A stretch of 64,000 bases of DNA from Candidatus Trichorickettsia mobilis (lineage in GTDB: Bacteria > Pseudomonadota > Alphaproteobacteria > Rickettsiales > Rickettsiaceae), in the NCBI RefSeq assembly GCF_963422225.1, contig NZ_OY728607.1, forward strand, positions 1,227,001-1,291,000. The letters are read 5' to 3'. The notes below the pieces were generated by a model. That model had not been told where the DNA came from. It ran no database searches and worked only from the letters and a program-made list of their open reading frames with translations. Positions 45,681 to 54,952 of this stretch are shown here, piece after piece. How positions within the stretch are numbered: position 1 is the first letter of the stretch; each line of letters begins with the position of its first letter. The position numbers and the translations under genes are program-made.

Positions 45681-46821
45681 AGCGCAAGATCAATTCCAGT
45701 GCTACTGACATAACTATTGTTCCCCAAAAAATTAGCTTTACCGGTATGAAATCCATATATTGTTTAAGGATTGAGGACACACTGAGAGCAATTAAAGCGG
45801 GATAAATATACTCTAATATCGTACCAAGTACTTGTGAAATAGCAGTAAAACCAATTAGTGACAGTAAAAAACTGATGATAATGGTGATAATAATTGATAT
45901 TGGCCAGGAAATACGTTCCCTAACTAGATCGTGATATAAAAATTCAGCGAATAGTTTTGATAAGGTAGCTGCAGTAGTAAGACAAGCTAAAAACATAGTC
46001 ACTGCTACTATAATCGCAGCATTATTGCCGAGGGTTAGAGTAGCTATCACAGCCAGGTATTGTTCCGGGCTTTTATCCACCAGATATGAAGCATAATAAG
46101 CGCCAAGAGCTACAAATCCAAGATAAACTATTGAGATCAATGAAGCTCCAACGAAGCTAGCAGCAAGACTGGTTTTTAATACTTCTTCTCTATTAGGATT
46201 GATACTACGTAAATATTCCATAATCGTAATTGAAAAGAAACAGGCTGCCAGTAAATCCATAGTCTGATATCCTTGAAACAACCCTGTCAATAAAGGATTC
46301 TCTGCGGTGGTTGTATCAGCAAGATGCGGAGACTGGCTGACAGCAGCAATAATAATTATAATTATTCCAGCAATCTTAAAAGGACCTAATATTTTACCAA
46401 TTATTGGTACTAGTCTACTCTTATGCCAAATGATTAATATAATAGTTGCTGAGAAAACAGCGCTAAACAATATTAAGGGGATCTCAGGCCAGATCAAACT
46501 AATACCACCATACGCAACAATTATACAGCGTGGAACTACACCAAAAGGCCCAAGTAATGATAATATTAATAAGCTGAGAGTGAAAGGAGCCCATCTCCCG
46601 AGTAAACCAAAGTAACGATCACGGTCGCCTTGATAAAATATCATACTTATTAACCCAAGAAAAGGCACTACCACTCCTGTAAGAATAAGTCCTAAACTGG
46701 CAATTGGGTATTGGCTGCCAGAATCAATGCCCAGCTTTATTGGAAATACTAAATTGCCCGAACCAAAAAACATGGCAAACATGGCAAGGCCGGTGGTTAA
46801 TATAATTTTAAATTTATACAT
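45679..46821 (-). CDS. brnQ: Branched-chain amino acid:cation symporter BrnQ
   Basis: BrnQ imports leucine, isoleucine and valine with Na+ or H+ at the inner membrane, fitting a host-dependent bacterium. The 380-residue product has about eleven or twelve hydrophobic helices and the family hallmarks AMFFGSGNLVFPIKLGIDSG (about 17-36), LLGPFGVVPRCI (about 89-100) and FLACLTTAATLSKLFAEFLY (about 275-295). It is slightly short for the family but ends cleanly. Confidence 0.88.
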   Translation of the reverse strand: MYKFKIILTTGLAMFAMFFGSGNLVFPIKLGIDSGSQYPIASLGLILTGVVVPFLGLISMIFYQGDRDRYFGLLGRWAPFTLSLLILSLLGPFGVVPRCIIVAYGGISLIWPEIPLILFSAVFSATIILIIWHKSRLVPIIGKILGPFKIAGIIIIIIAAVSQSPHLADTTTAENPLLTGLFQGYQTMDLLAACFFSITIMEYLRSINPNREEVLKTSLAASFVGASLISIVYLGFVALGAYYASYLVDKSPEQYLAVIATLTLGNNAAIIVAVTMFLACLTTAATLSKLFAEFLYHDLVRERISWPISIIITIIISFLLSLIGFTAISQVLGTILEYIYPALIALSVSSILKQYMDFIPVKLIFWGTIVMSVALELILR

Positions 46822-47079
46822 ATTTTTACTCTTTGCTTATGCATATTAATTTTTATGATGTTATCATTAACTATAACAAACTATCGGATTTAGGATGGAA
46901 ACTGTGTTTGGAATGTTTAATAGAGGCGGCAGGCGCCCACCACCATAATTGATGAAACGCTAAGAATAGAAATATGTATTAATTTATAAAATATGCTGTC
47001 CATAAGGGTGGGATTATAGCATTCATCTAAATTAGCTGCAAGTAAATTGTTTATCTTTCATAATACTATAATATGTTTT
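46822..47079. other. Gap between brnQ and the class C-like gene, nothing recognised
   Basis: These 258 bases of AT-rich sequence show no convincing gene, RNA or repeat. They include the brnQ leader. Confidence 0.4.
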
Positions 47080-48276
47080 TTAACTACCTTCAACTGCTGT
47101 TAATACAGCTTCTCTAAAGTAGATAATATCTAATTGGTTTTCAGGTTTGTTTAAATCAATCGTGTTACTTATTTTTTCTCGTGATTCCATGGATACATTA
47201 CCAAGAATTGCAAAATAAAGATTTTGCTCTGGAATAAATCCAGCTTCACTAATACCACTTTTGCTACCTGAATGGTGAATCAGAGTATCGCCATTGGTAA
47301 ATTCAGAAATAAACACTCCATAGCCAGTGTAATTTTTACGTCCTGATCTGCTTGGTACAGGAAGATATTTTGTGATCATCATCTTATATGATTGATTTGA
47401 TAACACTTTTCCTTGATGCAGAGCTTTATACCATGTAATAATATCACGGGTATTAGAAAACACTCCTCCATCAGCATATGGAACAAACATATATTCAAAT
47501 TTAGCTAGTTCCAATTTCGGCCTACCACCTGTAGGAATTGCAACATAACGCACAGGATATAAAGAGCGATTATGATTACTTTGCTGAATAAGTATAGATT
47601 CTTCTAGTGATGGTAAGTAAGAAGCTTTCATTTTAAGAGGCTTAAAAAATTCATCATAAAAAAATTGTGCCAACTGTTTTTCACTTATTTTTTCAATGAT
47701 CATTCCTAAAATAATGTAATTAGTATTACTATATAGATATTGATCCCCAGGATTAAAGGCCAAAGGTTTAGAAGCTGCAAAATTAATAATAGACTTATTG
47801 ATATCTTGTAAGGACATATTTACATTTATAGGCGCATTCATGTAATATTCAGCAATTCCGCTAGTGTGTGTAAGTAGATGATGTATAGACACATTATCAG
47901 CCCAATCTGGTATTTTAGTTATCCACACAGCTGATTCTTGATCTAAATATTTACTAATCGGGTCTTGGACATCTAGTTTACCTTGATCATATAACCTTAA
48001 TATTGCAGCTGCAGTAATCGGTTTAGTGCCGGAAGCGATAGGCATTCTCTCATTGGCTTTTAACTGTGTGCCATTTAGATCAAAAATTCCTTTAGCTCCA
48101 ATATCTAGCACGCCATCATTATTGGCAAACATAAAGGTAGCATTAAGGAAACGAGTAGCAAGATAATTTTTTGTGGTGAGTTTAATTGTAGTTTGTATAT
48201 TACTCGCTAGTGCAAGTGTGATATTAAGTGCAATGATAATTGGAATTAATATCGACCTCTTTCCAAAGTCGAGCAT
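47080..48276 (-). CDS. Class C beta-lactamase-like serine hydrolase
   Basis: This serine hydrolase of the AmpC/DD-peptidase/esterase fold is likely periplasmic. Read from ATG 48276 it has 398 residues, with a signal or anchor segment (about 8-25, SILIPIIIALNITLALAS), S82-G-T-K85 as the nucleophile motif, Y182-S-N, and HHSGSKSG near residue 331 in place of KTG. Such proteins can be beta-lactamases, peptidoglycan carboxypeptidases or esterases; the sequence does not decide. I reject the longer frame to 48414 because the hydrophobic start sits at 48276. Confidence 0.85.
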   Translation of the reverse strand: MLDFGKRSILIPIIIALNITLALASNIQTTIKLTTKNYLATRFLNATFMFANNDGVLDIGAKGIFDLNGTQLKANERMPIASGTKPITAAAILRLYDQGKLDVQDPISKYLDQESAVWITKIPDWADNVSIHHLLTHTSGIAEYYMNAPINVNMSLQDINKSIINFAASKPLAFNPGDQYLYSNTNYIILGMIIEKISEKQLAQFFYDEFFKPLKMKASYLPSLEESILIQQSNHNRSLYPVRYVAIPTGGRPKLELAKFEYMFVPYADGGVFSNTRDIITWYKALHQGKVLSNQSYKMMITKYLPVPSRSGRKNYTGYGVFISEFTNGDTLIHHSGSKSGISEAGFIPEQNLYFAILGNVSMESREKISNTIDLNKPENQLDIIYFREAVLTAVEGS

Positions 48277-48416
48277 GTGAATAAATTTAAAAGAGAGAGG
48301 ATGAGCAAAACCTGCGCGTATCATAATATAGGTAAGAATTTGAGCACAGCGGTGACGCACAAACTGACCACAGAAGTGGAGTTTCAAATAAGGTCTACTG
48401 AAGCAGACGGACATGG

Positions 48417-50228
48417 CTATATCTCTTTCTTAATTTTAAGCTGTACTGATGGCGATAGCATTATATTCAACTCTCTTAGCTGTTTATTATCAACATAATT
48501 AGGTGCATCCATCAATAAATCTTCAGCTTGTTGATTTAAAGGAAAAGCAATGACTTCTCTGATATTTGCGGTACCAGCTAGTAACATTACCATTCGGTCA
48601 ATTCCTGGGGCAATGCCACCATGTGGTGGTGCCCCAAACTTAAAAGCTTTAATCATTCCGCCAAATTTTTGATCCACCGAGTCATGATCATAGCCAACAA
48701 TCTCAAAGGCTTTATACATAATTTCAGGTTTATGATTCCTAATGGCACCACTGGATAATTCTATCCCATTACATACAATGTCATACTGGTATGCAGTGAT
48801 TGCCAATAACTCTTCTTCAGTGGTGGCTGCTTCTAAAGCTTCCAGCCCTCCTTGCGGCATTGAGAAAGGGTTGTGGCTAAAATCAATTTTACCAGTCTCT
48901 TCATTTAATTCATAAAATGGAAAATCTGTGATCCAACAAAATTTAAAACTATCAGTTGCCAGTAAGTTTAATTCATCTGCGAGTTTGATTCGTACTTTAC
49001 CGGCAATTTTAGCAGCTTTAGGCTCAAGATCACTGGCAAAAAATACAGCATCACCATCATTTAAATTGGCTAGTGTTTTTAGTTGATTTAGTTGCTCTTT
49101 AGTTAAGAATTTTGCAATCGGTCCTTTTGCTTCTCCATCAAAAGTAAATTGAATATAACCTAACCCGCCAGCACCTTCAGCAATTGCAAATTCAATCATT
49201 TTATCAAAAAAGCTTCTAGGAAAACCCGCAGCCTTTGGCGCTGGAATTGCGCGAACGATGAAACCTTTTTTGATATTCTCACGGAAAATAGAAAATTCTG
49301 AGTTGCTAAATATTTCCGTAACATCAGCAATGACAATCGGATTACGCAGATCAGGCTTATCTGAGCCGTATTTAAGCATCGCCTGCTTATAGCTTATTCT
49401 TGGAAATGGGCTGTTGATTATTTTATTATCAGAAAATTTAGAAAACAGCTGAAACATTACCGGTTCGATAGTATTAAATACATCTTCCTGGGTTACAAAT
49501 GACATTTCAATATCTAGCTGGTAAAATTCTCCTGGCGAACGATCACTTCTGGCATCTTCGTCACGGAAACAAGGTGCAATCTGAAAATAACGATCAAATC
49601 CTGAAATCATCAGTAATTGCTTAAATTGTTGTGGCGCTTGTGGTAGTGCATAAAACTTACCTGGATGCAGACGACTTGGCACTAGAAAATCTCGTGCTCC
49701 TTCTGGTGAGCTGGCGGTAAGAATAGGAGTTTGGAATTCTGTAAATCCTTTCCCTAACATTAAAGTACGTATTTCCGTAATAATTTGTGATCTTAAAATA
49801 ATGTTTTGATGTAGTTTTTCTCTGCGTAAATCTAGAAAACGATATTTCAATCTAGTCTCTTCAGGGGCTTCTTGGTCATTATTAACTGTGATCGGTAGCA
49901 TCTCTGCTGCTGATTCAACAATCAACTCATTAACTACTACCTCAATATCACCGGTTGCAAGCGAGTTATTAATAGTTTCAGCTGTTCTAGCAGTGACATT
50001 ACCAATAACGGTGATTACACTTTCATATCGCAATCTGCTACTCAGATCCATTAACTGGGCGTTGCCATCGGTAAATACTAATTGCGTAAGACCAAAATGA
50101 TCTCTAAGATCTACAAATACCAGATTACCATGATCGCGCCTACGATGTACCCAACCTGATAATTTAACAATCTGATTTTCGTTGTTTAATCGCAACTCAT
50201 TACAGTTATGTGTTCTATATTTATGCAT
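48417..50228 (-). CDS. aspS: Aspartyl-tRNA synthetase (bacterial type)
   Basis: It charges tRNA-Asp (and probably tRNA-Asn as a non-discriminating enzyme) with aspartate. From ATG 50228 the product has 603 residues: an OB-fold anticodon domain ([20 protein letters not shown]), motif 2 [20 protein letters not shown], a GAD insert (about 290-420), and motif 3 [24 protein letters not shown] is the usual Rickettsia start; ATGs at 50237 and 50234 are alternatives. The bacterial-type GAD domain fits a non-discriminating role when GatCAB is present. A 19-base leader motif shared with lysC lies just upstream. Confidence 0.96.
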   Translation of the reverse strand: MHKYRTHNCNELRLNNENQIVKLSGWVHRRRDHGNLVFVDLRDHFGLTQLVFTDGNAQLMDLSSRLRYESVITVIGNVTARTAETINNSLATGDIEVVVNELIVESAAEMLPITVNNDQEAPEETRLKYRFLDLRREKLHQNIILRSQIITEIRTLMLGKGFTEFQTPILTASSPEGARDFLVPSRLHPGKFYALPQAPQQFKQLLMISGFDRYFQIAPCFRDEDARSDRSPGEFYQLDIEMSFVTQEDVFNTIEPVMFQLFSKFSDNKIINSPFPRISYKQAMLKYGSDKPDLRNPIVIADVTEIFSNSEFSIFRENIKKGFIVRAIPAPKAAGFPRSFFDKMIEFAIAEGAGGLGYIQFTFDGEAKGPIAKFLTKEQLNQLKTLANLNDGDAVFFASDLEPKAAKIAGKVRIKLADELNLLATDSFKFCWITDFPFYELNEETGKIDFSHNPFSMPQGGLEALEAATTEEELLAITAYQYDIVCNGIELSSGAIRNHKPEIMYKAFEIVGYDHDSVDQKFGGMIKAFKFGAPPHGGIAPGIDRMVMLLAGTANIREVIAFPLNQQAEDLLMDAPNYVDNKQLRELNIMLSPSVQLKIKKEI

Positions 50229-50242
50229 ATTCATCATGGGAT

Positions 50243-50261
50243 ATTTTGTGCGCAATGCCTA
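50243..50261 (-). promoter_or_regulatory. Conserved 19-base leader motif before aspS
   Basis: TAGGCATTGCGCACAAAAT on the minus strand ends five bases before the first of three candidate ATGs. It is identical to the lysC leader motif but for one base. Confidence 0.5.
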
Positions 50262-50389
50262 GGAGAATAGTTAGTTAATCTCGTTAAATTAGTTTATATA
50301 ACAAATACTGTTTAAGGCAATTAAAAACTGTTTAGAGAGTATAAAATCTAGGAATTATTTAAAAGAGCTTAAGAAGATTAAGCGCCATA

Positions 50390-50462
50390 GAAGCCAATTT
50401 CAGCCGTCTGAGCTAGGGAGCTTTGCTCCCTAGAAAAGGACACGTGGAAGCCAGCATCCATG
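50390..50462. repeat. Palindromic repeat fragment between aspS and the amidase-like gene
   Basis: CTAGGGAGC (50413-50421) and GCTCCCTAG (50425-50433) form a tight hairpin. AGAAGCCAATTTCAGCCGTC before it and GGAAGCCAGC after it resemble the repeat at 151-220. Confidence 0.55.
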
Positions 50463-50496
50463 AGGTCTAATGAAGTTTATTGGCAACGTTACATTA

Positions 50497-51601
50497 TTAA
50501 CTATCTAGAAGAGCGTCTAATATGCTTTGGCTATTAGCATTCCACTCACCAAGTAACCCCCGAGCTTCGGGATCAGAAGAATCCTTCCATAGTCCTTGAT
50601 CGTATACCTCTCGAAGTGATGAATTAATAATTTCCTTTCCAAGATGATGCAGGTTAAAACCCAGCATTGCAGATAAAGTATTGGAACCTAAATGCCCTTC
50701 ATAATCTTTCTGATTTGGTATTCCTACTATGCCTAGGCCGTTTGTTAATTGGAAATCAATATCTTTAATTCTTATAATAGAAAATTCTTCTTTAAAGCTC
50801 TTTGAGGTTTGACAATATTGTTTTACTATTTCTGATAAATGACCAGTAGAATATTTGTGTGATAATTCTTGCAAAGCTTGCTGTATATGTTCTACTTCTT
50901 CAGAAATAGGTTTTTGTTTGTAAGATACTATCACCTCAGGGTCTTTTTTACGTTCAATATCCGCCCATAATCCTATGTCATTTTTAGCAAAATCTTCCCA
51001 AGGAAAATATGGACCTGGCGCAATGTGGCGGCCTGCAGCCCAATCTGCAAGCGCTATCACTTGCCCAGGATCAATATGGTGAGTTTTAACTAAATGACTG
51101 GTTAATTGTAGATTAGACTCATATTGTTTCTGGGTTAAAGGACTTTTACCATCATTAATTGACATAATAGCTATGCAAAAATTATTCATATCATTTTTCA
51201 TAATGTCAGCTGGAATCTTGTGGTTTAGTTTACTATCATTTTTTAAGTCACCAACTCCAGTAGCCCATGGTTTTTTATTGTCTGGCACTAGCTGATATAT
51301 AGTACCATCCACATCAATAACATAATGCACTGATACTCCTGAGCCTCTTGTTTGAGTAATATTTTGATCCTCAGTCAGCACCATTTTAGCTAATGTCTTT
51401 TCTAAAGTGCCAACGGAATATGTTTGGACTATATACTGTGCCGAAGTATCGGTTTTTCGGTCAGTATAATAATTACATTTTTTGAATTCTATGTCTTGTT
51501 CCTGTCCTTTTGAAGCAAGTGAGAAACCTACTGCATTTTCTCTTAAATAAGTTGTGTTTATTTTTAGCTCTGCAACCTTAGATATTGTCTTGCAATTTCA
51601 T
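50497..51601 (-). pseudogene. AmpD-like N-acetylmuramoyl-L-alanine amidase homologue without zinc ligands, 5' frameshift
   Basis: Amidase_2 enzymes cleave the bond between muramic acid and the peptide stem. The body matches the family: YIVQTYSVGTLEKTLAK, VSVHYVIDVDGTIYQLVPD and VIALADWAAGRHIAPGPYFPW. However, the zinc His of the (I/V)HYT motif reads Gln, the His of GHSD reads Leu, and the Asp of DPGP reads Ala, so the enzyme appears catalytically dead. A perfect AGGAGG Shine-Dalgarno and ATG (51601) open a frame that stops after seven codons; a one-base shift restores about 90 N-terminal residues. A shorter open frame starts at ATG 51384 (295 codons). The C-terminal 140 residues match nothing I know. 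Confidence 0.7.
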
Positions 51602-51741
51602 AAAATCCTCCTGTTGTTGTATTTATAGTTATTTAATGAGTTATTTAATGATGTGTGCGTTTTTGAGCACGTGCGTTCGCGAGCTCTTTTTAAGTTATAA
51701 AAGCAAAATTTTTGAAAGTAAATAAGATGTATAGTAAATTC

Positions 51742-51770
51742 TTGACAAAATCCTGTCCTATTCATAGATT
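51742..51770 (+). promoter_or_regulatory. Predicted sigma-70 promoter upstream of the tRNA-like sequence and the 451-aa gene
   Basis: TTGACA (51742-51747), a 17-base spacer, TAGATT (51765-51770). It is the best promoter match in the accessory region. The transcript would start near 51777, run through the tRNA-like sequence, and reach the ATG at 51927. Confidence 0.55.
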
Positions 51771-51830
51771 CTAATGTAATAATTCACTTGTTCCTACGCT
51801 TAGACACAGAGAAACTACTATTATAATTAA

Positions 51831-51900
51831 GCCGGTATAGCTCAATCCAGCAGAGCACACATTCGTAATGGTAGAGATGGGGCGAGAATCTTCTTACTAA
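51831..51900 (+). pseudogene. Degenerate tRNA-Thr(CGU)-like sequence
   Basis: The 5' half reads like tRNA-Thr: the acceptor strand GCCGGTA, TAGCTCA with a D-arm closed by GAGC, and an anticodon loop TTCGTAA (CGU). The anticodon stem is mostly unpaired, the T-arm is poor (GCGAGAATC), and the 3' acceptor strand TACCGGC is absent. It cannot be a working tRNA. It lies between a good promoter and the 451-aa gene, so it is part of that leader if the promoter is used. Confidence 0.5.
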
Positions 51901-51926
51901 TCATATTTTTTAAGCAAGAGGTTTTT

Positions 51927-53282
51927 ATGAAATCACATAGTTTTACCACAGAAGACGCAGCAAAACAGGAAGATGAAGTTTTAAAGAAGCTTACTGATTT
52001 TGCTCCTGAATATGATCCAAGTTGTAAATTACCCAATGGGGTAATACAAATGAATACCGATAAAGTTCAGGAGAATTTTAATAAAGACATAAACCGCACT
52101 CCTAATTTTTGTATTGAGACTACTGAAGGAATAGTAGATTTAGCTGCTACGTATAAAAAAGAAAAGGGAGGTGATTATAAGGTAACTTATAAAGATATGT
52201 ATGACACGTTAACCAATGATAAGTATAAATTATCGCAAAATCAAGCGGAATATGTTCTGGCAACTGCTTACCAAGGTGGAATAGCTGGAGGACTTGCTGG
52301 ATTTGGTGAGGTGATAGTATCAAATGTTACTAACCCTATGAATTGGATGAATAGAGATGGTAATGTGTCTAAAATTGTCATAGATAAGGATAATAACCTG
52401 TCGTATGTTGGTGGACAAAAAATGACATTTGATTGCAATAGGCAAACTTATGATGGTATCATTCATAATACTGTACATACTGAGTTTCGATCTGAGGATT
52501 ATGTTGCTGCAACCATTACTGCAAAAATAGGAAAAATTAATGAAGCAGAGTTTAAGCCGCAGGTTGTAATTGATGTTGCGGGTGTTGGTGAAGTAGGCCT
52601 AAAAATTGTTGAACAATTGCAAAATATTAAATCTGAGTTACCGTCTAAAACTCCTCAATCAATTGTAGAAAATTACCATAGTTTCTCAAATAGTATATTA
52701 CAGAACAATGGTCATGATAAATTATACAAACAGGAAGTGATAGGAGAGGTTAAAAAGATACTATCTTCTAAACCAGAGGATATAGATCATGAAAAGGTAG
52801 AGAATCTAAAAAAACTAGAATTTACTAAAGAAGCGTTAGCTGAAACAGTTATGAATCAAATTGATATACGAATTGGTGAATTTAAAAAAGATGGTTCGAA
52901 AACAAAAATAACCTCAAAAGATATTGATTCGGTGGCGTTGGAAGCGGCTAGTAGTTTACAGAAATTTGTCGGTAAATCTCAAGGATATTTAGAAAGATTT
53001 ACCAAAGATTTAGTTCAACAACGAGCAGAATCAAATGAAGTTGAAGTGCCAAAGAAAAATTTTGTACAAAAGATAGTGTCTTACCTAAAAGATTTATGGC
53101 ATGGCTATTCAAAAGAAAGTCCAGAGAAGAATAAAGATACTCTACTTGAACAAGTTAAGCTGCAAGCAAAAGAGATAAGCAAAGGAGTGAATGTATTGCC
53201 AGAAAGCAAGAGTGCTGCTAGTCCTGCTCAAAGCAAAACTAGCAATGTTAGTAAGGGAGGTAGCGGTAGCAGGGATATTTAG
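51927..53282 (+). CDS. Unknown 451-residue protein, possible effector
   Basis: No family recognised. The product is soluble, with no signal peptide. The N-terminal half (about 1-215) mixes helices and strands (LSQNQAEYVLATAYQGGIAG, a Gly-rich turn; YDGIIHNTVHTEFRSEDYVA). The C-terminal half is charged helix with a Lys/Ser-rich tail ending KGGSGSRDI, similar in character to the tails of the pentapeptide operon proteins. AAGAGG stands seven bases before the ATG. A secreted effector is possible but unproven. Confidence 0.72.
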   Translation: MKSHSFTTEDAAKQEDEVLKKLTDFAPEYDPSCKLPNGVIQMNTDKVQENFNKDINRTPNFCIETTEGIVDLAATYKKEKGGDYKVTYKDMYDTLTNDKYKLSQNQAEYVLATAYQGGIAGGLAGFGEVIVSNVTNPMNWMNRDGNVSKIVIDKDNNLSYVGGQKMTFDCNRQTYDGIIHNTVHTEFRSEDYVAATITAKIGKINEAEFKPQVVIDVAGVGEVGLKIVEQLQNIKSELPSKTPQSIVENYHSFSNSILQNNGHDKLYKQEVIGEVKKILSSKPEDIDHEKVENLKKLEFTKEALAETVMNQIDIRIGEFKKDGSKTKITSKDIDSVALEAASSLQKFVGKSQGYLERFTKDLVQQRAESNEVEVPKKNFVQKIVSYLKDLWHGYSKESPEKNKDTLLEQVKLQAKEISKGVNVLPESKSAASPAQSKTSNVSKGGSGSRDI

Positions 53283-53591
53283 GCTTTTACGCGTGGTTTG
53301 TTAGAGTGCCTTAAGTTGTAACAAGTAAGACGTGTCCGAAAAGCGAGATATTTTTAACTAAAAACTAGCGTGAGCGTTGTTCAGGGATTAAAAAATCGTC
53401 TGAGCTGAGGAGTGAAACGACGAAGCAATCCAGTTGAAATCAATGTTTTTTAGCTATTTTCTGGATTGCTTCGTCGTTCCATTCCTCGCAATGACGGTGG
53501 TTGTAGCTTTGTAAGCCGCTGACTTGCGTTCAATTTTAAAAACTCGTGAACGCTTACAAACTAGCTACAAAGCCCTATCCAAAGAGAACTT
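53283..53591. repeat. Gap with GTCATTGCGA-type palindrome
   Basis: The 309-base gap contains GAGGAGTGAAACGACGAAGC (53407-) facing GCTTCGTCGTTCCATTCCTC, with CAATCCAG/CTGGATTG between them, closing with CGCAATGACG. The palindrome runs from about 53398 to 53496. A degenerate repeat follows; no gene is seen. Confidence 0.7.
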
Positions 53592-53879
53592 CTATTGAGA
53601 GCAAATTACGAATTCTTGAATGTAATCATAACCAAGCGGCCAACAACATATCTTATTATTTGGATGATAATTACAAATAAAAGTTGAGCCATGCCCATTA
53701 TCTCCTAATTGATATATTTCGTCAATGATGGGTCCGCATTGCTTGCTCCACGTAATAGAAAACTTTGCACTTTCATTTTGAGTATTCCATTTCAGCAAAC
53801 AATTATCGCCGACATCACAACCAACTTTTTGCGCGAAAAGCAAAATAAGTTTTGTAACAATAGCTCCTTCTTCTTTCAA

Positions 53880-54789
53880 TAGACCTCTTTCGAAACTGGA
53901 CTAAATATGCTATAAAGTCGAATTTACTTAATTTAGAACTATATGAGATATAAAAATTTAAGCATTTTATCGGAAGAGCATTTTAGAAGATTAACTGGGG
54001 TAAGAAATAGTACATTCGAAAAGATGGTAGGGATTTTAAAGACAGAGAAACAAATAAATAGGAGGTACCAAGGTGGCAGAAGAGCTAGTCTTAGTATGGA
54101 AGACAGCCTATTAATGACACTTGAATATTTAAGGGAATACCGTACCTATTTTCATATAGCTAAGAATTATGGGGTTAGCGAAAGCAGTGCATTTAAAACA
54201 ATTCGTTTTGTTGAAGACACTCTAATAAAACATCCGGATTTTGCTCTTCCAGGTAAGAAGGCTCTAGTTAAAAGCGGTATGGAGTATGAATTAGTTTTAA
54301 TAGATGCTACAGAAAGCCCTATAGAGCGACCCCAAAAAAACAGAAATACTATTACTCAGGTAAAAAGAAAAGACATACGTTAAAGACTCAAATAGTAGTA
54401 GATAAGAAAAGCAAACGAGTCATATGCACTTCTTTTTCCAATGGTAAGCGTCATGATTTTAAATTATTTAAAGAATCAAGAACCCATATACTGCCTGAGG
54501 TTAAAGTGATTACTGATACTGGTTATCAAGGCTTACAGAAGATTCATACAAATTCTGAGCTACCAAAGAAAAAGAGTAAAAAGAATGCTTTAACCAAAGA
54601 AGATAAGAAAAATAATAGAAGTTTAGCAAGTGACAGAGTATTAAATGAAAATGTTATAGGTATGTTAAAGCGTTTTAAAATAATTGCTGATAAATATCGA
54701 AATAGACGCAAAAGATTTGGTCTTAGGTTCAATTTAATTGCTGGTTTATATAATTGGGATCTTGGTAAATGAGTTTCGAAAGAGGTCTA
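53880..54789 (+). mobile_element. IS5-family insertion sequence, copy C (910 bp)
   Basis: It has the same termini and length as copy A. TA is duplicated at the tips, and the interrupted host gene proves the exact borders. Only scattered single-base differences from copy A are seen, so it transposed recently. Confidence 0.92.
53943..54772 (+). CDS. IS5-family transposase (-1 frameshift), copy C
   Basis: Frame 1 (53943-54383) has the same protein sequence as copy A. Frame 2 ends at 54772 and differs from copy A at one residue near the C-terminus (NWDLGK for NWELGK). The A7 slippery run and all catalytic acids are kept, so it is a plausible active source. Confidence 0.85.
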
Positions 54790-54952
54790 ATATAGAATCT
54801 CCATTATCACAATATTTTACTTGTTGTACGCTATTATTTGAAATGTCGTTTTTTGTGGAAGCTACAGCATAGTCAGCAAACACAAAAAACAGAGTCATGA
54901 CTAAGCTTACAAATAAGCACCAACCTTGCGATGGTTTTAATAACAAAAGCAT

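Larger units (their letters stand above)
53592..54952 (-). pseudogene. Cysteine-rich secreted protein disrupted by IS5 copy C
   Basis: The gene starts at ATG 54952 with a signal peptide (about 1-31, LFFVFADYAVA) and is cut by the IS5 copy at 53880-54789. Removing the IS and one TA restores one frame: KYCDNGDSIL continues directly into KEEGAIVTKLILLFAQKVGC. The reconstructed protein has 149 residues with eight cysteines after the signal peptide, consistent with four disulfides in the periplasm or outside the cell. No family recognised. As it stands, each half is a fragment. Confidence 0.78.

Noticed and set aside
48277..48414. N-terminal extension of the class C beta-lactamase-like gene
   Set aside because: The extension has mixed composition before the clear hydrophobic signal segment that begins at ATG 48276.
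51831..51900. Annotating a functional tRNA-Thr
   Set aside because: The 3' acceptor strand is missing and the anticodon stem does not pair.
10129..53496. Treating the many inverted repeats as a CRISPR array
   Set aside because: The repeats are scattered over the window, palindromic and not regularly spaced, and no cas genes are present.
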